Assembly (NCBI RefSeq): GCF_047675955.1
Contig: NW_027327446.1
Location: 558,001-622,000 of the forward strand
DNA from: Chlorocebus sabaeus
Lineage: Eukaryota > Chordata > Mammalia > Primates > Cercopithecidae
Direction: 5' to 3'
Length of the DNA stretch: 64,000 nt
The notes below the pieces were generated by a model. That model was not told where the DNA came from and searched no databases. It worked only from the letters and a program-made list of their open reading frames with translations. Made by a program: the position numbers and the translations under genes. Positions 46,273-59,167 of the stretch are shown here, one piece after another (position 1 is the first letter of the stretch; every line of letters begins with the position of its first letter).

Positions 46273-49200
46273 CCAAATATCCCTTTGCCAATTCCACAAG
46301 AACAGCCTTAGCGAAAGGCTTCTTGAAGGAAGAGATGTAACTCTGCTAGATGAATTAACAGAACACAGAGAGGTTTCTCAGAAAGCTTCTTTCCACTTTT
46401 GAACGGAAGATATTTCCTTTTTCACCATAGCCCTCTATGGGCTTCCAAATATCCCTTTGCCAATTCCACAAGAACAGCCTTAGCGAAAGGCTTCTTGAAG
46501 GGAAAGATGTAACTCTGTGAGATGAATTAACAGAACACAGAGCAGTTTCTCAGAAAGCTTCTTTCCAGTTTTGAACGGAAGGTATTTCCTTTTTCACCAT
46601 ATCCCTCTATGGGCTTCCAAATATCCCTTTGCCAATTCCACAAGAACAGCCTTAGCGAAAGGCTTCTTGAAGGGAAAGATGTAACTCTGTGAGATGAATT
46701 AACAGAACACAGAGCAGTTTCTCAGAAAGGTTCTTTCCAATTTTGAACGGAAGATATTTCCTTTTTCACCATAGCCCTCTATGGGCTTCCAAATATCCCT
46801 TTGCCAATTCCACAAGAACAGCCTTAGGGAAAGGCTTCTTGAAGGGAAAGATGTAACTCTGTGAGATGAATTAACAGAACACAGAGCAGTTTCTCAGAAA
46901 GCTTCTTTCCAGTTTTGTACGGAAGATATTTCCTTTTTCACCATAGCCCTCTATGGGCTTCCAAATATCCCTTTGCCAATTCCACAAGAACAGCCTTAGC
47001 GAAAGGCTTCTTGAAGGGAAAGATGTAACTCTGTGAGATGAATTAACAGAACACAGAGCAGTTTCTCAGAAAGCTTCTTTCCAGTTTTGAACGGAAGATA
47101 TTTCCTTTTTCACCATAGCCCTCTATGGGCTTCCAAATATCCCTTTGACAATTCCACAAAAACAGCCTTAGTGAAAGGCTCCTTGAAGGGAAATATGTAA
47201 CTCTGTGAGATGAATTAACAGAACACAGAGCAGTTGCTCAGAAAGCTTTTCTCCAGTTTTGAACGGAAGATATTTCCTTTTTCACCATAGCCCTCTATGG
47301 GCTTCCAAATATCCCTTTGCCAATTCCACAAGAACAGCCTTAGCGAAAGGCTTCTTGAAGGGAAAGATGTAATTCTGTGAGATGAATTAAAAGAACACAG
47401 AGCAGTTTCTCAGAAAGCTTATTTCCAGTTTTGAACGGATGATATTTCCTTTTTCACCATAGCCCTCTATGGGCTTCCAAATATCCCTTTGCCAATTCCA
47501 CAAGAACAGGCTTAGCGAAAGGCTTCTTGAAGGGAAAGATGTAACTCTGTGAGATGAATTAACAGAATACAGAGCAGTTTCTCAGAAAGCTTTTTTCCAA
47601 TTTTGAACGGAAGATATTTCCTTTTTCACCATAGCCCACCATGGGCTTCCAAATATCCCTTTGCCAATTCCACAAGAAGAGCCTTAGCGAAAGGCTTCTT
47701 GAAGGGAAAGATGTAATTCTGTGAGATGAATTAAAAGAACACAGAGCCGTTTCTCAGAAAGCTTCTTTCCAGTTTTGAAAGGATGATATTTCCTTTTTCA
47801 CCATAGCCCTCTATGGGCTTCCAAATATCCCTTTGCCAATTCCACAAGAACAGGCTTAGCGAAAGGCTTCTTGAAGGGAAAGATGTAACTCTGTGAGATG
47901 AATTAACAGAACACAGAGCAGTTTCTCAGAAAGCTTCTTTCCAGTTTTGAACGGAAGATATTTCCTTTTTCCCCATAGCCCTCTATGGGCTTCCAAATAT
48001 CCCTTTGCCAATTCCACAAGAACAGCCTTAGCAAAAGGCTTCTTGAAGGGAAAGATGTAACTCTGTGAGATGAATTAACAGAACATAGAACATTTTCTCA
48101 GAAAGCTTCTTTCCAGTTTTGAACGGAAGATATTTCCTTTTTCTCCATAGCCCTCTATGGGCTTCCAAATATCCCTTTGCCAATTCCACAAGAACAGCCT
48201 TAGCGAAAGACTTCTTGAAGGGAAAGATGTAACTCTGTGAGATGAATTAACAGAACACAGAGCAGTTTCTCAGAAAGCTTTTTTCCAGTTTTGAACGGAA
48301 GATATTTCCTTTTTCACCATAGCCCTCTATGGGCTTCCAAATATCCCTTTGCTAATTCCACAAGAACAGCCTTGGCGAAAGGCTTCTTGAAGGGAAAGAT
48401 GTAACTCTGTGAGATGAATTAACCGAACATAGAACAGTTTCTCAGAAAGCTTCTTTCCAGTTTTGAACGGAAGATATTTCCTTTTTCTCCATAGCCCTCT
48501 ATGGGCTTCCAAATATCCCTTTGCCAATTCCACAAGAACAGCCTTAGCGAAAGGCTTCTTGAAGTTAAAGATGTAACTCTGTGAGATGAATTAACAGAAC
48601 ACAGAGCAGTTTCTCAGAAAGCTTCTTTCCAGTTTTGAACGGAAGATATTTCCTTTTTCACCACATCCCTCTATGGGCTTCCAAATATCCCTTTGCCAAT
48701 TCCACAAGAACAGCCTTAGAGAAAGGCTTCTTGAAGGGAAAGATGTAACTCTTTGAGATGAATTAACAGAACACAGAGCAGTTTCTCAGAAAGCTTCTTT
48801 CCAGTTTTGAACGGAAGATATTTCCTTTTTCACCATAGCCCTCTATGGGCTTCCAAATATCCCTTTGCCAATTCCACAAGAACAGCCTTAGCGAAAGGCT
48901 TCTTGAAGGGAAAGATGTAACTCTGTGAGATGAATTAACAGAACACAGAGCAGTTTCTCAGAAAGCTTCTTTCCAGTTTTGAACGGAAGATATTTCCTTT
49001 TTCACCATAGCCCTCTATGGGCTTCCAAATATCCCTTTGCCAATTCCACAAGAACAGCCTTAGCGAAAGGCTTCTTGAAGGGAAAGATGTAACTCTGTGA
49101 GATGAATTAACAGAACATAGAACAGTTTCTCAGAAAGCTTCTTTCCAGTTTTGTACGGAAGATATTTCCTTTTTCACCATAGCCCTCTATGGGCTTCCAA

Positions 49201-50744
49201 ATATCCCTTTGCCAATTCCACAAGAACAGCCTTAGCGAAAGGCTTCTTGAAGGGAAAGATGTAACTCTGTGAGATGAATTAACAGAACACAGAGCAGTTT
49301 CTCAGAAAGCTACTTTCCAGTTTTGAACGGAAGATATTTCCTTTTTCACCATAGCCCTCTATGGGCTTCCAAATATCCCTTTGACAATTCCACAAAAACA
49401 GCCTTAGTGAAAGGCTTATTGAAGGGAAATATGTAACTCTGTGAGATGAATTAACAGAACACAGAGCAGTTGCTCAGAAAGCATTTCTCCAGTTTTGAAC
49501 GGAAGATATTTCCTTTTTCACCATAGCCCTCTATGGGCTTCCAAATATCCCTTTGCCAATTCCACAAGAACAGCCTTAGCGAAAGGCTTCTTGAAGGGAA
49601 AGATGTAATTCTGTGAGATGAATTAAAAGAACACAGAGCAGTTTCTCAGAAAGCTTATTTCCAGTTTTGAACGGATGATATTTCCTTTTTCACCATAGCC
49701 CTCTATGGGCTTCCAAATATCCCTTTGCCAATTCCACAAGAACAGGCTTAGCGAAAGGCTTCTTGAAGGGAAAGATGTAACTCTGTGAGATGAATTAACA
49801 GAACACAGAGCAGTTTCTCAGAAAGCTTTTTTCCAATTTTGAACGGAAGATATTTCCTTTTTCACCATAGCCCACCATGGGCTTCCAAATATCCCTTTGC
49901 CAATTCCACAAGAAGAGCCTTAGCGAAAGGCTTCTTGAAGGGAAAGATGTAATTCTGTGAGATGAATTAAAAGAACACAGAGCCGTTTCTCAGAAAGCTT
50001 CTTTCCAGTTTTGAACGGATGATATTTCCTTTTTCACCATAGCCCTCTATGGGCTTCCAAATATCCCTTTGCCAATTCCACAAGAACAGGCTTAGCGAAA
50101 GGCTTCTTGAAGGGAAAGATGTAACTCTGTGAGATGAATTAACAGAACACAGAGCAGTTTCTCAGAAAGCTTCTTTCCAGTTTTGAACGGAAGATATTTC
50201 CTTTTTCACCATAGCCCTCTATGGGCTTTCAAATATCCCTTTGCCAATTACACAAGAACAGCCTTAGCGAAAGGCTTCTTGAAGTTAAAGATATAACTCT
50301 GTGTGATGAATTAACAGAACACAGAGCAGTTTCTCAGAAAGCTTCTTTCCAGTTTTGAACGGAAGATGTTTCCTTTTTCACCATAGCCCTCTATGGGCTT
50401 CCAAATATCCCTTTGCCAATTCCCCAAGAACAGCCTTAGCGAAAGGCTTCTTGAAGGGAAAGATGTAACTCTGTGAGATGAATTAACAGAACACAGAGCA
50501 GTTTCTCAGAAAGCTTCTTTCCAGTTTTGAACGGAAGATATTTCCTTTTTCACCATAGCCCTCTATGGGCTTCCAAATATCCCTTTGCCAATTCCCCAAG
50601 AACAGCCTTAGCGAAAGGCTTCTTGAAGGGAAAGATGTAACTCTGTGAGATGAATTAACAGAACACAGAGCAGTTTCTCAGAAAGCTTCTTTCCAGTTTT
50701 GAACGGAAGATATTTCCTTTTTCACCATAACCCTCTATGGGCTT
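46273..50744. repeat. Block 24: 26-mer without an A monomer inside
   Basis: Order: A(gagagg)-c-P-Q-c-R-S-G-H-I-B-C-F-J'-c-c-c-c-R-S-G-H-I-J'-E-E. The beginning copies block 19 at +11,007 bp (gagagg, gaaggtattt, aggttcttt, ttagggaaagg), then at +10,835 after loss of one monomer before R. The R-S-G-H-I run occurs twice, 2,236 bp apart (R at 47133 and 49369). Two HindIII sites are lost (agctac near 49309, agcatttc near 49482). Confidence 0.8.
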
Positions 50745-53700
50745 CCAAATATCCCTTTGCCAATTCCACAAGAACAGCCTTAGCGAAAGGCTTCTTGAAG
50801 GAAGAGATGTAACTCTGCTAGATGAATTAACAGAACACAGAGCAGTTTCTCAGAAAGCTTCTTTCCAATTTGGAACGGAAGATATTTCCTTTTTCACCAT
50901 AGCCCACCATGGGCTTCCAAATATCCCTTTGCCAATTCCACAAGAAGAGCCTTAGAGAAAGGCTTCTTGAAGGGAAAGATGTAATTCTGTGAGATGAATT
51001 AAAAGAACACAGAGCAGTTTCTCAGAAAGCTTCTTTCCAGTTTTGAACGGATGATATTTCCTTTTTCACCATAGCCCTCTATGGGCTTCCAAATATCCCT
51101 TTGCCAATTCCACAAGAACAGCCTTAGCAAAAGGCTTCTTGAAGGGAAAGATGTAACTCTGTGAGATGAATTAACAGAACATAGAACAGTTTCTCAGAAA
51201 GCTTCTTTCCAGTTTTGAACGGAAGATATTTCCTTTTTCTCCATAGCCCTCTATGGGCTTCCAAATATCCCTTTGCCAATTCCACAAGAACAGCCTTAGC
51301 GAAAGACTTCTTGAAGGGAAAGATGTAACTCTGTGAGATGAATTAACAGAACACAGAGCAGTTTCTCAGAAAGCTTCTTTCCAGTTTTGAACGGAAGATA
51401 TTTCCTTTTTCACCATAGCCCTCTATGGGCTTCCTAATATCCCTTTGCCAACTCCACAAAAACAGCCTTAGCGAAAGGCTTCTTGAAGGGAAATATGTAA
51501 CTCTGTGAGATGAATTAACAGAACACAGAGCAGTTTCTCAGAAAGCTTTTTTCCAGTTTTGAACGGAAGATATTTCCTTTTTCACCATAGCCCTCTATGG
51601 TCATCCAAATATCCCTTTGCCAATTCCCCAAGAACAGCCTTAGCGAAAGGGTTCTTGAAGGGAAAGATGTAACTCTGTGAGATGAATTAACAGAACACAG
51701 AGCAGTTGCTCAGAAAGCTTTTCTCCAGTTTTGAGCGGAAGATATTTCCTTTTTCACCATAGCCCTCTATGGGCTTCCAAATATCCCTTTGCCAATTCCA
51801 CAAGAAGAGCCTTAGCGAAAGGCTTCTAGAAGGGAAAGATGTAATTCTGTGAGATGAATTAAAAGAACACAGAGCAGTTTCTCAGAAAGCTTATTTCCAG
51901 TTTTTAACGGATGATATTTCCTTTTTCACCATAGCCCTCTATGGGCTTCCAAATATCCCTTTGCCAATTCCACAAGAACAGACTTAGCGAAAGGCTTCTT
52001 GAAGGGAAAGATGTAACTCTGTGAGATGAATTAACAGAACACAGAGCAGTTTCTCAGAAAGCTTTTTTCCAATTTTGAACGGAAGATATTTCCTTTTTCA
52101 CCATAGCCCACCATGGGCTTCCAAATATCCCTTTGCCAATTCCACAAGAACAGCCTTAGCGAAAGGCTTCTTGAAGGGAAAGATGTAATTCTGTGAGATG
52201 AATTAACAGAACACAGAGCAGTTTCTCAGAAATCTTCTTTCCAGTTTTGAACGGTTGATATTTCCTTTTTCACCAAAGCCCTCTATCGGCTTCCAAATAT
52301 CCCTTTGCCAATTCCACAAGAACAGGCTTAGCGAAAGGCTTCTTGAAGGGAAAGATGTAACTCTGTGAGATGAATTAACAGAACACAGAGCAGTTTCTCA
52401 GAAAGCTTCTTTCCAGTTTTGAACGGAAGATATTTCCTTTTTCACCATAGCCCTCTATGGGCTTCCAAATATCCCTTTGCCAATTCCACAAGAACAGCCT
52501 TAGCAAAAGGCTTCTTGAAGGGAAATATGTAACTCTGTGAGATGAATTAACAGAACATAGAACAGTTTCTCAGAAAGCTTCTTTCCAGTTTTGAACGGAA
52601 GATATTTCCTTTTTCTCCATAGCCCTCTATGGGCTTCCAAATATCCCTTTGCCAATTCCACAAGAACAGCCTTAGCGAAAGACTTCTTGAAGGGAAAGAT
52701 GTAACTCTGTGAGATGAATTAACAGAACACAGAGCAGTTTATCAGAAAGCTTCTTTCCAATATTGAACGGAAGATATTTCCTTTTTCACCATAGCCCTCT
52801 ATGGGCTACCAAATATCCCTTTGCCAACTCCACAAAAACAGCCTTAGCGAAAGGCTTCTTGAAGGGAAATATGTAACTCTGTGAGATGAATTAACAGAAC
52901 ACAGAGCAGTTTCTCAGAAAGCTTTTTTCCAGTTTTGAACGGAAGATATTTCCTTTTTCACCATAGCCCTCTATGGGCTTCCAAATATCCCTTTCCAATT
53001 CCCCAAGAACAGCCTTAGCGAAAGGCTTTTTGAAGGGAAAGATGTAACTCTGTGAGATGAATTAACAGAACACAGAGCAGTTTCTCAGAAAGCTTCTTTC
53101 CAATTTTCAACGGAAGATATTTCCTTTTCCACCATAGCCCTCTAAGGGCTTCCAAATATCCCTTTGCCAATTCCACAAGAACAGCCTTAGCGAAAGGCTT
53201 CTTTAAGGGAAAGATGTAACTGTGAGATGAATTAACAGAACACCGAGCGGTTTCTCAGAAAGCTTCTTTCCAGTTTTGAACGGAAGATATTTCCTTTTTC
53301 ACCATAGCCCTCTATGGGCTTCCAAATATCCCTTTGCCAATTCCACAAGAAGAGCCTTAGCGAAAGGCTTCTTGAAGGGAAAGATGTAACTCTGTGAGAT
53401 GAATTAACAGAACACAGAGCAGTTTCTCAGAAAGGTTCTTTCCAATATTGAACAGAAGATATTTCCTTTTTCACCATAGCCCTCTATGGGCTTCCAAATA
53501 TCCCTTTCCCAATTCCCCAAGAACAGCCTTAGCGAAAGGCTTCTTGAAGGGAAAGATGTAACTCTGTGAGATGAATTAACAGAACACAGAGCAGTTTCTC
53601 AGAAAGCTTCTTTCCAGTTTTGAACGGAAGATATTTCCTTTTTCACCATAGCCCTCTATGGGCTTCCAAATATCCCTTTGCCAATTCCACAAGAACAGCC

Positions 53701-54869
53701 TTAGCGAAAGGCTTCTTGAAGGGAAAGTTGTAACTCTGTGAGATGAATTAACAGAACATAGAACAGTTTCTCAGAAAGCTTCTTTCCAGTTTTGTACGGA
53801 AGATATTTCCTTTTTCACCAGAGCCCTCTGTGGGCTTCCAAATATCCCTTTGCCAATTCCACAAGAACAGCCTTAGCGAAAGGATTCTTGAAGGGAAAGA
53901 TGTAACTCTGTGAGATGAATTAACAGAACACAGAGCAGTTGCTCAGAAAGCTTTTTTCCAGTTTTGAACGGAAGATATTTCCTTTTTCACCATAGCCCTC
54001 TATGGGCTTCCAAATATCCCTTTGCCAATTCCACAAGAACAGCCTTAGCGAAAGGATTCTTGAAGGGAAAGATGTAACTCTGTGAGATGAATTAACAGAA
54101 CACAGAGCAGTTGCTCAGAAAGCTTTTTTCCAGTTTTGAACGGAAGATATTCCCTTTTTCACCATAGCCCTCTATGGGCTTCCAAATATCCCTTTGCCAA
54201 TTCCACAAGAACAGGCTTAGCGAAAGGCTTCTTGAAGGGAAAGATGTAACTCTGTGAGATGAATTAACAGAACACAGAGCAGTTTCTCAGAAAGCTTCTT
54301 TCCACTTTTGAACGGAAGATATTTCCTTTTTCACCATAGCCCTCTATGGGCTTCCAAATATCCCTTTGCCAATTCCCCAAGAACAGCCTTAGCGAAAGGC
54401 TTCTTGAAGGGAAAGATGTAACTCTGTGAGATGAATTAACAGAACACAGAGCAGTTTCTCAGAAAGCTTCTTTCCAGTTTTGAACGGAAGATATTTCCTT
54501 TTTCACCATAGCCCTCTATGGGCTTCCAAATATCCCTTTGCCAATTCCACAAGAACAGCCTTAGCGAAAGGCTTCTTGAAGGGAATGATGTAACTCTGTG
54601 AGATGAATTAACAGAACACAGAGCAGTTTCTCAGAAAGCTTTTTTCCAGTTTTGAACGGAAGATATTTCCTTTTTCACCATAGCCCTCTATGGGCTTCCA
54701 AATATCCCTTTGCCAATTCCACAAGAACAGCCTTAGCGAAAGGCTTCTTGAAGGGAAAGATGTAACACTGTGAGATGAATTAACAGAACACAGAGCAGTT
54801 TCTCAGAAAGCTTCTTTCCAGTTTTGAACGGAAGATATTTCCTTTTTCACCATAGCCCTCTATGGGCTT
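50745..54869. repeat. Block 25: 24-mer
   Basis: Order: A/G-H-B-C-D-E-S-G-H-I-B-C-D-E-O-c-E-c-c-c-I-E-c-c. The first monomer begins as A and ends as G (caatttggaacgg, cccaccatggg). B-C-D-E appears twice, about 1,376 bp apart. Many private changes: caccaaagcc, ctctatcggc, ccaatattg, a one-base loss in ctttccaatt (near 52994) and a two-base loss in taactgtgag (near 53219). Two adjacent monomers at 53838 and 54010 are near-identical. Confidence 0.78.
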
Positions 54870-57621
54870 CCAAATATCCCTTTGCCAATTCCACAAGAAC
54901 AGCCTTAGCGAAAGGCTTCTTGAAGGAAGAGGTGTAACTCTGCTAGATGAATTAACAGAACACAGAGCAGTTTCTCAGAAAGCTTCTTTCCACTTTTGAA
55001 CGGAAGATATTTCCTTTTTCAGCATAGCCCTCCATGGGCTTCAAAATATCCCTTTGCCAATTCCAAAAGAAGAGCCTTAGCGAAAGGCTTCTTGAAGGGA
55101 AAGATGTAATTCTGTGAGATGAATTAAAAGAACACAGAGCAGTTTCTCAGAAAGTTTCTTTCCAGTTTTGAACGGATGATATTTCCTTTTTCACCATAGC
55201 CCTCTATGGGCTTCCAAATATCCCTTTGCCAATTACACAAGAACAGGCTTAGCGAAAGGCTTCTTGAAGGGAAAGATGTAACTCTGTGAGATGAATTAAC
55301 AGAACACAGACCAGTTTCTCAGAAAGCTTCTTTCCAGTTTTGAACGGAAGATATTTCCTTTTTCACCATAGCCCTCTATGGGCTTCCAAATATCCCTTTG
55401 ACAATTCCACAAAAACAGCCTTAGCGAAAGGCTTCTTCAAGGGAAATATGTAACTCTGTGAGATGAATTAACAGAACAGAGAGCAGTTTCTCAGAAAGCT
55501 TCTTTCCAGTTTTGAACGGAAGATATTTCCTTTTTCTCCATAGCCCTCTATGGGCTTCCAAATATCCCTTTGCCAATTCCACAAGAAGAGACTTAGCGAA
55601 AGGCTTCTTGAAGGGAAAGATGTAACTCTGTGAGATGAATTAACAGAACACAGAGCAGTTTCTCAGAAAGCTTCTTTCCAGTTTTGAACGGAAGATATTT
55701 CCTTTTTCACCATAGCCCTCTATGGGCTTCCAAATATCCCTTTGCCAATTCCACAAGAACAGCCTTAGCGAAAGGCTTCTTGAAGGGAAAGATGTAACTC
55801 TGTGAGATGAATTCACAGAACACAGAGCAGTTTCTCAGAAAGCTTCTTTCCAGTTTTGAACGGAAGATATTTCCTTTTTCACCATAGCCCTCTATGGGCT
55901 TCGAAATATCCCTTTGCCAATTCCACAAGAACAGCCTTAGCGAAAGGCTTCTTGAAGGGAAAGATGTAACTCTGTGAGATGAATTAACAGAACACAGAGC
56001 AGTTTCTCAGAAAGCTTCTTTCCAGTTTTGAACGGAAGATATTTCCTTTTTCACCATAGCCCTCTATGGGCTTCCAAATATCCCTTTGACAATTCCACAA
56101 AAACAGCCTTAGCGAAAGGCTTCTTCAAGGGAAATATGTAACTCTGTGAGATGAATTAACAGAACACAGAGCAGTTTCTCAGAAAGCTTCTTTCCAGTTT
56201 TGAACGGAAGATATTTCCTTTTTCACCATAGCCCTCTAAGGGCTTCCAAATATCCCTTTGCCAATTCCACAAGAACAGCCTTAGCGAAAGGCTTCTTGAA
56301 GGGAAAGATGTAACTCTGTGAGATGAATTAACAGAACACAGAGCAGTTTCTCAGAAAGCTTCTTTCCAGTTTTGAACGGAAGATATTTCCTTTTTCACCA
56401 TAGCCCTCTATGGGCTTCCAAATATCCCTTTGCCAATTCCACAAGAACAGCCTTAGTGAAAGGCTTCTTGAAGGGAAAGATGTAACTCTGTGAGATGAAT
56501 TAACACAACACAGAGCAGTTTCTCAGAAAGCTTCTTTCCAGTTTTGAACGGAAGATATTTCCTTTTTCACCATAGCCCTCTATGGGCTTCCAAATATCCC
56601 TTTGCCAATTCCACAAGAACAGCCTTAGCGAAAGGCTTCTTGAAGGGAAAGATGTAACTCTGTGAGATGAATTAACAGAACACAGAGCAGTTTCTCAGAA
56701 AGCTTCTTTCCAGTTTTGAACGGAAGATATTTCCTTTTTCACCATAGCCCTCTATGGGCTTCCAAATATCCCTTTGCCAATTCCACAAGAACAGCCTTAG
56801 CGAAAGGCTTCTTGAAGGGAAAGATGTAACTCTGTGAGATGAATTAAGAGAACACCGAGCGGTTTCTCAGAAAGCTTCTTTCCAGTTTTGAACGGAAGAT
56901 ATTTCCTTTTTCACCATAGCCCTCTATGGGCTTCCAAATATCCCTTTGCCAATTCCACAAGAACAGCCTTAGCGAAAGGCTTCTTGAAGGGAAAGATGTA
57001 ACTCTGTGAGATGAATTAACAGATCACAGAGCAGTTTCTCAGAAAGCTTCTTTCCAGTTTTGAACGGAAGATATTTCCTTTTTCACCATAGCCCTCTTTG
57101 GGCTTCCAAATATCCCTTTGCCAATCCCACAAGAACAGCCTTAGCGAAAGGCTTCTTGAAGTTAAAGATGTAACTCTGTGAGATGAATTAACAGAACACA
57201 GAGCAGTTTCTCAGAAAGCTTCTTTCCAGTTTTGAACGGAAGATATTTCCTTTTTCACCATAGCCCTCTATGGGCTTCCAAATATCCCTTTGCCAATTCC
57301 CCAAGAACAGCCTTAGCGAAAGGCTTCTTGAAGGGAAAGATGTAACTCTGTGAGATGAATTAACAGAACACAGAGCAGTTTCTCAGAAAGCTTCTTTCCA
57401 CTTTTGAACGGAAGATATTTCCTTTTTCACCATAGCCCTCTATGGGCTTCCAAATATCCCTTTGCCAATTCCCCAAGAACAGCCTTAGCGAAAGGCTTCT
57501 TGAAGGGAAAGATGTAACTCTGTGAGATGAATTAACAGAACACAGAGCAGTTTCTCAGAAAGCTTCTTTCCAGTTTTGAACGGAAGATATTTCCTTTTTC
57601 ACCATAGCCCTCTATGGGCTT
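54870..57621. repeat. Block 26: 16-mer A-H-I-R-c-c-c-R-c-c-c-c-c-J'-E-E
   Basis: A has gaagaggtg and ends cctccatgggcttcaaaatat like one G subtype, then H follows. R monomers with ttcttcaaggg are 688 bp apart. Near-consensus monomers with single private marks (attcacagaac, ttcgaaatat, attaacacaac, ttaagagaacaccgagcgg, cagatcac, ctctttggg) fill most of the block. The block is repeated at +5,845 bp. Confidence 0.83.
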
Positions 57622-59167
57622 CCAAATATCCCTTTGCCAATTCCACAAGAACAGCCTTAGCGAAAGGCTTCTTGAAGGAAGAGATGTAACTCTGCTAGAT
57701 GAATTAACAGAACACAGAGCAGTTTCTTAGAAAGCTTCTTTCCACTTTGGAACGGAAGATATTTCCTTTTTCACCATAGCCCACCATGGGCTTCCAAATA
57801 TCCCTTTGCCAATTCCACAAGAAGAGCCTTAGCGAAAGGCTTCTTGAAGGGAAAGATGTAATTCTGTGAGATGAATTAAAAGAACACAGAGCAGTTTCTC
57901 AGAAAGCTTATTTCCAGTTTTGAACGGATGATATTTCCTTTTTCACCATAGCCCTCTATGGGCTTCCAAATATCCCTTTGCCAATTCCACAAGAACAGCC
58001 TTAGCGAAAGGCTTCTTGAAGGGAAAGATGTAACTCTGTGAGATGAATTAACAGAACACAGAGCAGTTTCTCAGAAAGCTTTTTTCCAATTTTGAACGGA
58101 AGATATTTCCTTTTTCACCATAGCCCACCATGGGCTTCCAAATATCCCTTTGCCAATTCCACAAGAAGAGCTTAGCGAAAGGCTTCTTGAAGGGAAAGAT
58201 GTAATTCTGTGAGATGAATTAAAAGAACACAGAGCAGTTTCTCAGAAAGCTTCTTTCCAGTTTTGAACGGATGATATTTCCTTTTTCACCATAGCCCTCT
58301 ATGGGCTTCCAAATATCCCTTTGCCAATTCCACAAGAACAGCCTTAGCAAAAGACTTCTTGAAGGGAAAGATGTAACTCTGTGAGATGAATTAACAGAAC
58401 ATAGAACAGTTTCTCAGAAAGCTTCTTTCCAGTTTTGAACGGAAGATATTTCCTTTTTCTCCATAGCCCTCTATGGGCTTCCAAATATCCCTTTGCCAAT
58501 TCCACAAGAACAGCCTTAGCGAAAGACTTCTTGAAGGGAAAGATGTAACTCTGTGAGATGAATTAACAGAACACAGAGCAGTTTCTCAGAAAGCTTCTTT
58601 CCAGTTTTGAACGGAAGATATTTCCTTTTTCACCATAGCCCTCTATGGGCTTCCTAATATCCCTTTGCCAACTCCACAAAAACAGCCTTACGAAAGGCTT
58701 CTTGAAGTTAAAGATGTAACTCTGTGAGATGAATTAACAGAACACAGAGCAGTTTCTCAGAAAGCTTCTTTCCAGTTTTGAACGGAAGATATTTCCTTTT
58801 TCACCATAGCCCTCTATGGGCTTCCAAATATCCCTTTGCCAATTCCCCAAGAACAGCCTTAGCGAAAGGCTTCTTGAAGGGAAAGATGTAACTCTGTGAG
58901 ATGAATTAACAGAATACAGAGCAGTTTCTCAGAAAGCTTCTTTCCAGTTTTGAACGGAAGATATTTCCTTTTTCACCATAGCCCTCTATGGGCTTCCAAA
59001 TATCCCTTTGCCAATTCCCCAAGAACAGCCTTAGCGAAAGGCTTCTTGAAGGGAAAGATGTAACTCTGTGAGATGAATTAACAGAACACAGAGCAGTTTC
59101 TCAGAAAGCTTCTTTCCAGTTTTGAACGGAAGATATTTCCTTTTTCACCATAGCCCTCTATGGGCTT
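57622..59167. repeat. Block 27: 9-mer A/G-H-G-H-B-C-D/J'-E-E
   Basis: The first monomer is an A/G hybrid (cttagaaag, ccactttggaacgg, cccaccatggg). The seventh starts as D (ttcctaatat, caactccacaaaaac), loses a base (ccttacgaaagg) and continues as J' (gaagttaaag), so it is a hybrid. The block recurs in tandem 1,547 bp downstream. Confidence 0.82.

Noticed and set aside
50737..50955. Forward-strand open reading frame (also at 59160)
   Set aside because: Both arise in A/G hybrid monomers 8,423 bp apart and begin in atgggcttcc, which is part of every monomer. They are by-products of the duplication.
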